From Dastarcus helophoroides (taxonomy: Eukaryota; Arthropoda; Insecta; Coleoptera; Bothrideridae): a DNA stretch of 64,000 bases. Below are positions 32,982 to 44,450 of the stretch, one piece after another. The stretch spans positions 31,209,619-31,273,618 of the forward strand of contig CM053330.1 of the NCBI GenBank assembly GCA_028583605.1, in the 5' to 3' direction. A program made the position numbers and the translations under genes. The notes beneath the pieces were generated by a model. It worked only from the letters and a program-made list of their open reading frames with translations, made no database searches and was not told the origin of the DNA. How positions within the stretch are numbered: the stretch's first letter is position 1; each line of letters opens with the position of its first letter.

Positions 32982-34680
32982 TCTTGAAAAAATAAGAAAT
33001 TTTGAAAAATTTCGAATTTTTAAAAAGTTGAAATTTTACAAAATATTCTAAAATTTCAAAAATAGGCAAAATTTTGACAAAAATATTTTAAAAAATGTCA
33101 AATTTTTAGTAAAATCCCAAATTTTTGAAGATGAAATATTCAAGAAAAGTAAAAATTCACAGAGAAATCGATCTTTTCAAAAAAAAATCGAAATTTTGAA
33201 ATGTAAAAACTATGGATAACTAAAACTTATTAAAAGATTTCGAAATTTAGAAAACCTAAGATTTCTAAAAAAAGTTAAAATGGAAAAAAGTGGACATTTT
33301 GGAAAAGTCGAAATTTTCAAAATATTCATAGAAAAAAGTATTAAAATAATGGATACTTAAAAAAGGTTGCAATTTAAACAAAAATTGGAAATTTTGAAAT
33401 AAAGTCGATAAGTTAAAAAAATTTAATTTTAAAAAATTTCAAATTTTCAAATCAAGCCGAAATTTTGAAAATGGACCAAATTTTAAAATCGACATTTTCA
33501 GAAGAATTAGAAATTTGAAAAAGTCCCAAATTGTGTGAAAAAAGTCGAAAATATTAAAAAAGGTTAACATTTTGATAAAAAAAAATTTGGAAGTTACAAT
33601 TTTCAAAAAAATTCGAAATTTTTATGCAGAGTTACAATTTAAACAAACTCAGATTTTCACAAAAAAAATTTAAAAAATGTCAAAATCATGAAAAAGTCGA
33701 CATTTTCAAAAACTTGGTGAATTTGAAAAAATAAGAAATTTTCAAAAAGTTCCAATTCTTAAAATGTTGAAATTTTACAAAATATTCTAAAATTTCAAAA
33801 ATAGATAAAATTTGGACAAAAATATTTAACAATTAGTCAAATTTTTAGTAAAATCCCAAATTTTTGAAGTCTAAATATTCAAGAAAAGTAAACATTCACA
33901 GAGAAATCGATCTTTAAAAAAAAATCGAAATTTTGAAAAGTAAAAACTATGGATAACTAAAACTTATTAAAAGATTTCGAAATATAAGAGAAAAGTGGAC
34001 ACTTTGGAAAAGTCAAAATTTTAAAAATATTTGTAGAAAAAAGTATTAAAATAACTTAAAAAAAGTTGCAATTTAAAGAAAAATTGGAAATTTTGAAATA
34101 AAGTCGATAATTTAAAAAAATTAATTTTAAAAAATTTCAAATTTTCAAAACAAGCCGAAATTTTGAAAATGAGCCAAATTTTAAAATCGACAATTTCAGA
34201 AGAATTAAAAATTTTAAAAAGGCCCAAATTGTGTGAAAAAACTCGAAAATATTAAAAAAGGTTAAAATTTTGATAACAAAAATTTGGAAGTTATAATTTT
34301 CAAAAAAATTCGAAATTTTGAAAAATGTCGAAATTTTTATGCAGAGTTAAAATTTAAACAAACTCAGATTTTTACAAAAAAAAATCAAAAAAATTTCAAC
34401 ATGATGAAAAAGTCGACATTGTCAAAAACTATGTGAATTTGAAAAAATAAGGAATTTTCAAAAAGTTCGAATTTTTAAAAAGTTGAAATTTTGAAAGATA
34501 TGCAAAAACTTCAAAAATAGACAGAATTTTGAGAAAAAATATTTTCAACAAAAAATGCTAAATTTTCGAGAAAACCCAAACTTCGAACGAATTGGTAAAA
34601 AAATTCGAAATTTTCAAAAATGTAGACATTTTTGGAAGGAAATGAAGCTTATAAATGTCAATATTTTCAAACACAGTAAG
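32982..34680 (+). repeat. Degenerate repeat block with a ~730-bp tandem duplication
   Basis: AAATATTCTAAAATTTC, ATCCCAAATTTTTGAAG and AACTATGGATAACTAAAAC occur in the same order at about 33040-33240 and 33775-33970, giving a period of roughly 735 bp. A third, partial copy is the 29340-29660 block left of the LINE. Confidence 0.8.
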
Positions 34681-34740
34681 CCCGCAATGCCTATATTAGT
34701 TGAAAGATAATTTAAATCGGCATTAAATAGGTCAAAAAAA

Positions 34741-35250
34741 TATAGGGTGTTCCATTTGAAATAACAAAGTTATCGCTGCTTGAATTTACTAAAATGTATA
34801 GTCGTGAAATCACCTTTCGGTATAACGTTTTTTATTCTATTAAAGTTGTGCAAGATTGCTTCGTATTTGTTCTTCTCATATGCCAAATATGAAATAAATA
34901 TCTAGTTTCTGGAAAAAGATACAAAGAATTTCGTGGAACCTTGCATCTGTCAAATTTTTTATAAAAATCCAATTATCTTAAAAACTACAAATTTTAGGAA
35001 AAATGTTTGTTTTTCAAAGTGGCCTTAAAATATTAAACTAAATCCAAAAATGCAAAAATATATAGGGTGTCTTATTTAAAATAACGAAGTTGGTGTCAAC
35101 TTCCGGTATAACTGGAAATACTCCAACTTTGCGAATATTTTAGTTGTGTTGGTCCTATCATCTTTGCTAAGTTGTCAAATTTTCAAATGTTTTAGATGAG
35201 TACTTTGTCGGATATCGATCGCGGCGATTCCCGGTGGAACACACTGTATA
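34741..35250. mobile_element. Candidate MITE with TATAGGGTGTTCC-type ends
   Basis: The left end TATAGGGTGTTCCATTTGAA and the right end (minus strand) TATACAGTGTGTTCCACCGG are similar inverted ends. The motif TATAGGGTGTCTTATTTAAA plus ATAACGAAGTT recurs internally at about 35060. Such GGGTGTTCC ends are common in insect non-autonomous DNA transposons. No ORF and no clear target duplication. Confidence 0.45.
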
Positions 35251-35546
35251 TTAAGCATATTACATATGTATATGGCAATTCCCTGCATTTTTTCCCTATC
35301 TTTATTCACCTAATGCGCCTAAAGCAGTTTTTCAAAAAAAAAGTTACAAATAAAAAAAAATGAAGCTAAATTTCTAAATCAATGAAAGTTTAGGAAAAGA
35401 AACTCGAAATTTTAAAATAAAAAAAATAAATAAACAATTTCAAATAAACAGTCAAAATTACAATTTTATTCCGAAAAAGGCGACATTACCAGTTCACAAT
35501 CGAAATTTTGACTTTCACCTTAGAATATCGAATTTAATCTCTTTTT

Positions 35547-35785
35547 TTTGTGGTGGTTATCTTTAAAAATTAAAATACAAATCTTGTCCCCTGAAACCAA
35601 GAAAGATTAAAAACACAACGAAGGTTGCTCTAACGGGTTTCGATAGCCAAGCTGTCATCTTCAGAAAGATACTACAACTATCTCTCTGAAGATGATAGCT
35701 TGGCTATCGAAACGCGTTAGAGCAACCTTTGTTGCGTTTTTTAATTTTTCTTGGTTTCAGGGGACAAGATTTGTATTTCAATTTT
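35547..35785 (-). mobile_element. Foldback element copy E
   Basis: An inverted dimer with both hairpins. The left terminus is shortened by an internal loss (GTGG, then TGGTTATCTTTAAAAATT). The flanks TTTAATCTCTTTTT and TTTAATCTTTTTCG suggest a ~12-bp duplication. The right arm is the best-preserved copy of the hammerhead-like core (35682-35722). Confidence 0.8.
35682..35722 (+). ncRNA. Hammerhead-like motif in foldback arm (candidate)
   Basis: Elements in order: CTCT (35682-35685), CTGAAGA (35686-35692), one extra T, hairpin GATAGC/GCTATC with loop TTG (35694-35708), GAAA (35709-35712), CGCGTT (35713-35718), AGAG (35719-35722). The core CUGANGA...GAAA, stem II, a very short stem III (ACG/CGU) and a 4-bp stem I (CUCU/AGAG) match the hammerhead layout, with U as the base before the cut. 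The extra T after CTGAAGA is not canonical. Several other copies keep the pairing, with GACAGC/GCTGTC in one. Activity is inferred, not shown. Confidence 0.4.
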
Positions 35786-36430
35786 TAATCTTTTTCGTCT
35801 CAAAAAGTTAACTTGGTTCGAGAAACAGTCTACATTTGAAGAAGAAATTGAAATTGCAAGAAAAAATTGAAAATTCGAATTAAAGTTTAAAGTCAAAATG
35901 TTGAGCCTAAAGTCAAAAATTTTAATGCAAAGTTTACACTTTAACAAAAAAATAAAAAATGTAGAAAAAACTTCAATTCCAAAATTTGATAACGTACTTC
36001 TTGTTTCTTTGCTCTTTCGACTTTTTAACTTGAATATTCACTTCAGTTTCGGTAACTCAAGAAACACTTTACGAAATATATTTTAAGTTTATTTCAAAAT
36101 TTGGTTTTTTTCCAAAAATTCATAAAATATTAATCGCGGAAATTCGAAAAATTACTTATTTTTTCTATAAAATCTCGACTTTTTTCTCAAACTTTTTAGT
36201 TTAAGTTTCAAAATTTTAGGTTTTTCCTGAAGTTTTAAGTTTACAGTCGAAATTCATAGTTTTTCTCTCTTGGACTTTATCGAGAAACGTCGATAAAAAG
36301 TTCTTCGTGGTAAACTCTTATTGGTCGAAAATATTATGTTTATTAATTTTATTTAACATTTCTGTGAGCCAGTTTGGAAATATTTAAATTTTTACTAAAA
36401 GTTTAAATAATTCCAAACTGGGTCGGAGAA

Positions 36431-37609
36431 ATGTTACCGCCGTTTGGTGGTAGTACAAAAATTTGATTATATGTTCCCTCATTACTAGGGACCGGATTTT
36501 AGGCACAATCAAATAAGGTAAAAAGGTGAGAACAATGTTAAATTAGGCAAAAACAAACAGTTAAAAAAGGCATTAGAAGGGCAAAATACTCTAAAAAAGG
36601 CATTAAAAGGTCAAAACCACAATTAGCAAACAAAACATTTGTTGACAATTTTAAACATTACTTTTTTTCCAATTACAAATTGAATAGCTCTCAATATTTT
36701 CCGTTGTAAAATTGTTGCTTCTTCAGGGCGATAAATAATCCTAATTTAAAAAATTTGTCTCTAAAGAAAAAAGATGGACAATGTCCAAGAAATTCGGTAA
36801 CGAGTTGTTGCTTCCACCATTACCGTAAATTTAGCCAAAATTTTTAATTTATTAAAAGTGGACATTTTAAATAAATTATTTTTAAATTATCATTAAATAA
36901 GTATGTCTTCTTTAATCTTACTTATTTTTGGGAGAGAAAAATAATGCAGCATATTATTTTTACTATAAAAAGTATAAACAACGTACTTTTTGATAGCAAA
37001 CTTTTAATTAGTTTTTCCCCCTTCATGGTAAATTGTATTTCCCGTATATTTTTGCAGTAAAAGGGTTACGAAAATTGGGACTACTTAATTTAAGTACAGT
37101 TCTAATGAAAATATTTAAACTAGATTTTACATTTTTAAAAGAGGTTGATTGATAGATTTGTTTATATTTTTTCTTCCTTTAGATTATCGGCGAATGTAAA
37201 ATGTGATGTTGCGTAATATGAGGTTTTTCCGTGTAATTAAAATGAACACAATGTTTTTACTGAAAAAAGTGTTTGCTATGATATAACTTAAATGATTACG
37301 AAAAGTTTTTTACATCTACAACTATAAGATTTTTCTAAACTATGTGTTTAATTAGAGCACTTCGTCTTCCTGAAGGCGTTTTTCACACACAGGTGCACTT
37401 ACGCAAAATAATTCAAAGATCAATTTGAAAAGGAATATCTTTCGGGTAATTTTATCATTTTATCCGAACATCTGCTTTTACTTAAAAATTAAGACAAATA
37501 AACAAGTTATAATTCATCGTTTCCCAAGGTTTTTTTGTCACTGCCAGATTATTTGTATGCTTCTCCTTCGCTATCCACTAACTAACTATCTTTATGCTTC
37601 GGTTTTCCT
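36431..37609. other. Non-coding, nothing recognised
   Basis: AT-rich DNA without satellite units. Near 36500-36610 a short AGGCAAAAA / AAAAAGGCATTA / AGGTCAAAA motif recurs irregularly. No gene is supported. Confidence 0.4.
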
Positions 37610-38558
37610 TTGAAAATTTCGACTTTAATCCCAAAATTTTGTCTTGAAATCCCAATTTTAATAAATCTTAAAACTAAATTTTTCCTCCAGGCTGAGTGTC
37701 TCTTAAAATTTCCGTACTTTCTGAAACTTTTTCAAGTACATTTCATTCTTTATGTTTTTCTAAAAAGTCGATGTTAAAATAAAGACTTTTTGCTCAAAAC
37801 TTCGGTTAAAATCTTGCTATTTTTACTTTCATAGTGAAAATTTTACTAAAAAATGTAGAATGTACTAATATTATAGTTCAAAAACATAAAAAAGCAACTG
37901 TTGTGTTTTTTAATTTTTCTTGGTTTCAGGGGACAAGATTTGTATATCAATTTGTGAAACGGTAAAACTTTTCAAAAAAATTCCCAATTTAACCTTTAAA
38001 TTTTTGATGCTTAACCTAAAATTTTGATTTTTGTTCAGTTCGACTTTTTTCCAAGGACTTCGACCTTAAAAATCTTTCTTTTCCAGATTTTTTTTGTTGA
38101 TTACAGTTTAAATGTCATTTTCTTTTTATGTTTTCAAAACGTTTAATTTTTTTTCGGAATTTCTGCTCTAAACTCAAACTCGTCTTTTTCCTAAAACCAA
38201 TTTTAGCTAGAATTATTCTCAACATCTAAATTCATTGTCATTGGATTCTGAATTCTGGATTCGTTGTGGGTTCCTAAAGTTTAGGCCAGCACTTAGGCCA
38301 CCCTTTCCGGGCCCATTGTGCTATTATCATTCGTTGGTTGGTCATTCATTTAGCCACCCAATGTTGTTGAAAAAGTGAAGAACGTCCCTTGGATGCGCCT
38401 CTCTGATTGTCATTGATTTTCCACAAACTTTTTTCTAGGAAATATTGAAAAAATTTTAAACCTAAGATATCTACTTTAAAATAGAAATTGGGATTTTTTC
38501 TTGAAATTTAGAAACTAGAACTTGTAAATGTTTTTTTTTCTATAACCTTTTATCCTTT
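37610..38558 (-). repeat. Degenerate repeat block, T-rich on plus, with unique patch
   Basis: Satellite-like text (TTTCGACTTTAATCCCAAAA) up to ~38220, then a short unique G+C-richer patch (38270-38410) and satellite again. Confidence 0.5.
37891..37950 (+). mobile_element. Foldback element copy F, right-arm fragment
   Basis: Only AGCAACTGTTGTGTTTTTTA, ATTTTTCTTGGTTTCAGGGG and ACAAGATTTGTAT of the right arm remain. The hairpin and the 3' end are missing. Confidence 0.7.
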
Positions 38559-38779
38559 TTTTTTGATGGAACGGACTGGTCCTTGGTTACCTTCAAAAAT
38601 TGAAATACAAATCTTGTCCCCTGAAACCAAGAAAGATTAAAAAACACAACAAAGGTTGCTCTAATGCATTTCGACAGCCAAGCTATCATCGTCAGAGAGA
38701 TACTCAGAGATACTCGTTAGAGCAACCTTTGTTATGTTTTTTAATCTTTTTTGGTTTCAGGAGACAAGATTTGTATTTC
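38559..38779 (-). mobile_element. Foldback element copy G
   Basis: Complete left end (GATGGAACGGACTGGTCCTT after a T run) and left arm with hairpin. The right arm lost its hairpin (AGAGATACTCGTTAGAGCAA). Flanks AACCTTTTATCCTTT (38544-38558) and AACATTTTATCATTT (38780-38794) match at 13 of 15 positions. Confidence 0.85.
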
Positions 38780-38794
38780 AACATTTTATCATTT

Positions 38795-40050
38795 CTCTCA
38801 CAATTTCCATTAAACGTGGTAATTGCAAAAAATGTTAACATTTTTATGTTAAGTCCAATATTTCAATTCTTACCAATACTTCAAATTTAAATATTTTATT
38901 TTTAATTTCTGTGAGTTGAAGCCAGAAATTCTGAGAAAAATATCAAAATTTGAAATTTTCAGGTTAAAATTTCAACAAAGGTGGAATATAAATCAAATTT
39001 TATAAAAATCAGAATTTTGATAAAATAACGAGATTTTCAAAAGACGCAAATTTGAAACAAAAATTTTTATAAAAAAAAAGAAATAATGGAATTTTCAAAT
39101 GTCGAAATTTCAAATAATCAAAATATTTAAAAAGTCGAAATTTTCAAAAAAAAATTCGTAATCGAATTCGTCAGAAAATAATAAAAATGATGTTAGAAAG
39201 TCATCATTTGGAGAAAAAGCAGAATTATTTACAAACAAGTCTACCTTTTGAAAAAAGTCGAACTTTTCATTAAAAAAATTCAAAAAGTTTTTAAAAGCTA
39301 CGAAAAAAGGCGAAATTTCGAGTCAAAGTATGAAATTTAAAAAATAATTATAATTTTTCAAAAATAAAGTCTAAACTAGAAAAATTCAAAATTTGGAGTC
39401 AAAACTTTCAAAATGAGTATAATAAAATTTCAAAGAAAATATGACACTTTGAAAAATATGAAAATTTTCAAAATAAGTAAAAAAATTGCAAAAAAGTGAA
39501 AATTGTGAAATAAGTATAGAAATTCCCAAAATAAGCAAAATTTTGAGAAAAAGCTAACATTTTAAAAAAGAAATAGAGATTTTAAAAGAAAGTGTAAATT
39601 TAAAAAAAAAAAGGTTATTTTTAAATGTCGAAGTTTCAAAGAAGTCGGAATTTTCAACAAAAAAACTACAAATACGTCAAAATTTTCTAAAAAGTTGTTC
39701 TATTTTAAACTCAAAATTTCAAAAAGGTGGCGTTCTTTAGAAAAGTTTTTTATAGTCAAAATTTTTGAAAAGATTGAAGTTTTGAGTGAGTCAGAATTTT
39801 TAAAAAGAGTTATATGATTTTGAAAAAGGTTGAGATTTGCAAATCGATCATAAATTAAAAAAAAGTTAGAAAATCCAAAAACAGGATAAAAATGATTTTT
39901 GCCAAAATGTTAATTATGTAAAAAATCGACATTTTCAAAATCAAAAAATCTTAACATAGAAATAAAAAATCATTTTAGAAATCAAACAACAAAGTTGAAA
40001 TTTTTAAAAAATATATCTAAAATTTGAAAAAAAAATTGAAATCTTTACAT
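38795..40050 (+). repeat. Degenerate ~20-bp repeat block, A-rich on plus
   Basis: Units such as AAAAAGTCGAAATTTTCAAA repeated with heavy drift. No open frame of interest. Confidence 0.6.
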
Positions 40051-40559
40051 TTTGAAAATGCTACCAATTGAACAAAGGCGTAAACTAATGCCACACGTCG
40101 GAAAGATGTTAAACTTTAAATTTTGTGAAGAACAAGCCATCATTTTTAGGAGTATAAAAATTTTCTGTGAAAAAATACGAAAAAATCTAAATTTATTAAC
40201 AAAAATTAAATAAAATTAATATTACTTTATAAAAATGTTCTTGCTTATAGAGTTATAAAAGGCACTAGAAATTTCTTCTCTTATTTTCATCAATTTTATG
40301 ATTATAATTAATCAAGAGGAAGACCCGACATTTTACTTTCGTGATCCTGTGTCTGGTCGCGACTCGCTATTTGGGAAACGATGGTATTGTTTAATCATAT
40401 TGCGCCACAATAGTAGGCTAGATTTTAAAAGAACTGGATGGGTTATAGAAATAACTGTTATTAAATTACATTTCTTGGAAGTTCATGTTTCAAACCTCTT
40501 CTTGTTATTATGATGGAGTAAATTTCTAAGATGGTGCTTTAATTTATTAAGTATATATT
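40051..40559. other. Non-coding, nothing recognised
   Basis: AT-rich. A 71-codon open frame (40298-40513) has no recognisable motif. Confidence 0.35.
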
Positions 40560-40569
40560 TCTGTTAGAA

Positions 40570-42170
40570 TTCTTTAGAAGTGTTCGGACCTCTGACGAAC
40601 AGTCAAAATCCTAAGAGGGGATAGAAAACCCATCCCTCCGATTCACGGACTCCAGTGAATGGCTTACTCAAATCAGGATCAGCATTCGCTGAGACCCTGC
40701 AAGGCCACTCTTGGCCACCCTTCGTAGAGAGAGTGGAACGAGAGGTCCAAGATCTTCAGGAGGAAGAGCCGGACGTAGAAGAAGTCATCAGACCAACCAA
40801 TACAGAGGAACTCCAGAGCTTTCTAAAAAAGCTAAACGTGAAGAAGGCACCAGGTTCAGATGGAATTCCGAATCAAACTCTGAAGAATCTTCCAGACCAC
40901 GCTATCAAATACTTTGGAGACATAATAAATTCAATGTTCAAAAATTGGATTTTGCCACAAGGTGGAAGACTGCAAACGTTATCTTCATTCTTAGGCCGGG
41001 TAAGGAGGGAAATTTTTCCCAAAATTACAGGGCAATAAGTCTCTCATCCAATTTGGGTAAGGTGGTGGAGAGGTTCTTGAAGATGCGTCCGCAGAAAATC
41101 ATCAGCGATCGCGACATGATTCCTAAGAAACAATTTGGGTTTCAATCAATTCACTCTACCTCGGACTAATTGCTGCGAATGGTTGAAAAAATTACACACA
41201 GCATGAACTGAAATCAGGTAATAGGAGTAATTTTCTTCGATATCTACCAGGCATTTGACACAGTTTGGGATCAAGGATTAGTTTTCAAGATGCATCACTT
41301 CGAGATACCACTAGCAATGGTTTAAATGGTAAGCTCGTTCCAAGAACTGACCATTGGAAACCTATGCTGACGACACGGCGTTATTGGCAAATTTTCTAAG
41401 TCCAGAATTGATCACCAGACGGCTACAGACAGCTGCAGACGAACTCCTAAAACACTTTTGTACATGGAGAATCAAAGTCAACGCAGACAAGACCCAAGCA
41501 GTTTTCTTCACCAGAAGAAGACTAACCATATGGTCACATTCATGTCCATGGGCAAAACGTTGACTGGAGACTTTAGGCGAAGTATCTAGGGGTAATACTC
41601 GACAAAAGGCGGACATTTCAGGCTTACATTGATTATACAGTGTCCAAGGTCAGAATGCTAAAGGGACTGCTGCTAGCAATGGTTGGTAGAAACAGCAAAC
41701 TGTCCGTAGGGCTTAAAGTTTTGCTGTACACATCAATCATAAGACCAGCGATGACCTACGCATCTGTAGCATGGTCACTAACCACCGATAACCAGATGAA
41801 GAATTTTCAGGTGTTCCAAAACGTCCTCGAAAAGCCATGGATGCTCCATGGTTGACTAAAAATGATCAACTCCATAGGGATGTCGACCTACTTAAGGTGA
41901 AAGATTTTCATTTTCTCAGGCAAGTAAATTCTAGGGCAATGTTGAGAGCGGAAAGGCATCCCCATGAACTAGTTGGACAGGCAGTGGATTACGATCCAAA
42001 TATTCCAACCAGGATCAGAAGACCAAGTATGGTCCTTTAGGCTACAACAGCAACCGTGTTCCCATAGGGAAATTTTTGTTTTTTGTTTTGTTTGTTCTAG
42101 ACAAATAGCTTGTGCCGATAAAGGGCCATTGGCCCGGAACGAAGAAGCAGAAGATCTGTATTTCAATTAT
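40570..42170 (+). pseudogene. Decayed Jockey-clade LINE reverse transcriptase
   Basis: Reads in several frames as one Jockey-type ORF2. LKKLNVKKAPGSDGIPNQTL (~40825) is followed, after a frameshift, by WKTANVIFILRPGK, NYRAISLSSNLGKVVER and KKQFGF...HST, ending at a TAA near 41168. FDIYQAFDTVWDQGL lies near 41240. A deletion then joins to ETYADDTALLANF (~41354, the catalytic YADD). VSKVRMLKGLL, LYTSIIRPAMTYASVAW and the C-terminal block NDQLHRDVDL follow, to about 42040. The segment between the QAFDTVW and YADD motifs that should hold the SGVPQGS block is missing. Several stops and frameshifts make it inactive. The endonuclease and ORF1 are absent (5' truncation). Confidence 0.85.
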
Positions 42171-43489
42171 TTTCAAAATAAAAGGTCCTTTAAAATTCTA
42201 TACTTTTCCCTCCAATGTCTTAAGTTCGCCTAGTTTCAAAACTTTGGCAGGATATATTAAAAGATAATAAAAACTATTGATGGACAGTTAAAACTGTATG
42301 GTTGACAACAGTAATTCCGGGTATGAAACATATATATATAGGAAATATTTTTTTAACCGCGGTAGGTAACGCAAAATAACCATAAAGTGAGTCGAGATAG
42401 CAGTCACCTTAATTAATAGTGGTGTAATAATGCAACTGTGTATAATTGCAAACGCCATAATTTAGATTCAGTGGGTGGATAAGTAATTTAACACCGCTTT
42501 GGCGCTGCTTCTCTTTCTGGCAGCTGCGAGTTGGCGGAATATCAGCGTGATTAAAGAGAATTGTCCGGCAATTTGATAATCATCCTATATCTATTAACGC
42601 AACTGCTAATTTAGAGGGCCGTATTTCGTACCATTTATACGTAGTTAGCTTAACATTATTTACTATTTCCTAATGATATATAATTAGTTCTTAATTGTGA
42701 AACCCTTCAGTAGTCCACGACAGTTTACGCTGAAAAAAAGTCGAATGCAAAAGGGCACATGCACAAGCTCGTAAACATAACCTTTAAATGATTTATAGAT
42801 TGAAATCTTATTTGAATACTTCTTTAAGGGCATTTGTAACCCAAAAAGGAGCAGTTAAGGTACTTATCCTTTCTTATTTCCTTTATCAAGATAAAGCGAA
42901 TCGGAGAGAAGTTTTATGTCGAGCAAGCCAAGCCGGGCCTCACAAAGAAAGGACACCGTGGAGAGAGGCAGGGGTATCTGAAGGGTCTTAGTTATCCTGC
43001 TCCGACGGACGCCCATGATTCATCCTTTCAGGGCCAACCTTTCTCACCCCCCTGGTTAACCGGGCTCAACTCCTCGCCTAGATGAGTATCCTTTATATCA
43101 CTGACGTCCTTTCCTGACGTCTGTGCGCCCAGAGACCCTTCGTCCCAAACTTTCATATACAGACGGCTCGATATTGTTGCCGGGTTACAGAAGCATTGGA
43201 AAACACCCCACTAATTGAAGCGTTGAAAAGAATCCAAACCTAAACGTGACCTATCAGGGCGCAACTTTGGCACACTTTCATATTCATTAGATCATTAAAA
43301 AGGGCGACGATTTAATAATCCCTAGATTTCGTTTTGAAGTATATGGTATGCCTGGACCCTTAAATGTGAACATAAATAATTGGTAATCATAGAATGTGAA
43401 TATTCAAGCTAAATGGTGGATGCGCCGGAACACCCAAAGCAAAAAGGGATGTTTTATGCTTCTGGAAATCTCTACTTACAGTGACAAAT
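42171..43489. other. Unique-looking non-coding DNA
   Basis: No satellite units. A G+C-richer patch lies at about 42895-43160, with a 67-codon open frame (42788-42991) lacking known motifs. No gene is supported. Confidence 0.35.
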
Positions 43490-43935
43490 GTTTCTCAAAG
43501 TTTCAACTTTTTCTGAAATTACGTCTTTTTTTCATAAAACTCCAACTTTAAAAATATAATTGTTTCCAATTTTCCACATTTTTTGAGATTTTTCGAAAGG
43601 TTATGATTTTATTTTAAACAAGATTTTTTGAACATTCCAACTTTTTCCCAAAATTCGTTTTTTTTTTCGAAATTGGTCTCTCTCAAAATTAAACTTTATC
43701 TTGAAAATGTTCACCTTCCTTCAAAAGATTTCAACCTTTTTATCGACAATTCGACGGTATTTTTCAAAAATCGAAATCTTCGAAATGTCGATAGTTTTCG
43801 AAGTTTTCCGAAAAGTTCGGTTTTTATTTTAGATTCAATTTTCTGCCTGTTTTCGAAAAATTTGGCTCTATTTCCAAATTTCAAAGTTAATCTGAAAATT
43901 CGAATCCTCAGTTCATGTAGTTAAATGAAAATATA
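43490..43935 (-). repeat. Degenerate repeat block, left part, split by LINE
   Basis: T-rich units ending in the segment CTCAGTTCATGTAGTTAAAT. This is the same segment that precedes the TTTTCCGGTTTTCTC part of the block end at 16945-17000. The matching continuation appears only after the LINE, at about 47600. Confidence 0.65.
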
Positions 43936-43971
43936 ATTGAATCTACGTTAAATATTATATAAGATAAACTA

Positions 43972-44322
43972 CAAATTCCAATAGAAAAACGGGATATCAA
44001 AGTAAGGTATCGCTTGGGTAAAAAAAATCCGGCGAATAAACGAGCGCGTCCAGTGGTAATCGAATTTAACAACACCTGGCTAAGAAACGATGTGTTCTCC
44101 AAAAAAACTAAGCTCTTGGGATCACCGTACATAATATCAGAAATGCTTACGAAAAGTAATCTTTTAATTTATAAAGAAGCCCGTCAGAAGTATAAAAACA
44201 ATTGCTGGACCGTAAATGGCAAGGTGTTTATTAAACAAGAAGATGAAAAAAAAAATAATTCGAAATTTAGAAGATTTGGTATCGCCATAACCATTTTGTA
44301 TTTGTATAATTGTAATTTATAG
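43972..44322 (+). pseudogene. LINE ORF1, C-terminal part
   Basis: The frame reads PIEKRDIKVRYRLGKKNP, then KRARPVVIEFNNTWLRNDVF, SKKTKLLGSPYIISEMLTKS and NCWTVNGKVFIK. This is the C-terminal nucleic-acid-binding module typical of one large group of arthropod LINE ORF1 proteins (R-P-hydrophobic core, then DLTK-like and WT-NGK). The frame is open upstream to a stop near 43965; the N-terminus is lost by truncation. Confidence 0.7.
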
Positions 44323-44450
44323 GGAAGCGCGAATTAGTGCTATCATAGTATTTTGTTATTAAAATTTAAAAAAAAGAATAAGAAATAATTTAAAAATAAT
44401 AATAAAAAGAAGATTTTTTTACTTTGTACTGTTTCGTGGTAATATTAGTA

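Larger units (their letters stand above)
35350..36430 (-). repeat. Weak AT-rich repeat block containing foldback copy E
   Basis: Poorly conserved AAATTTCGACTTT/TCGAAATTTT text of mixed orientation, interrupted by the foldback element at 35547-35785. An imperfect palindrome is present near 36360-36425: CCAGTTTGGAAATATTTAAA is followed by its approximate complement. Confidence 0.5.
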
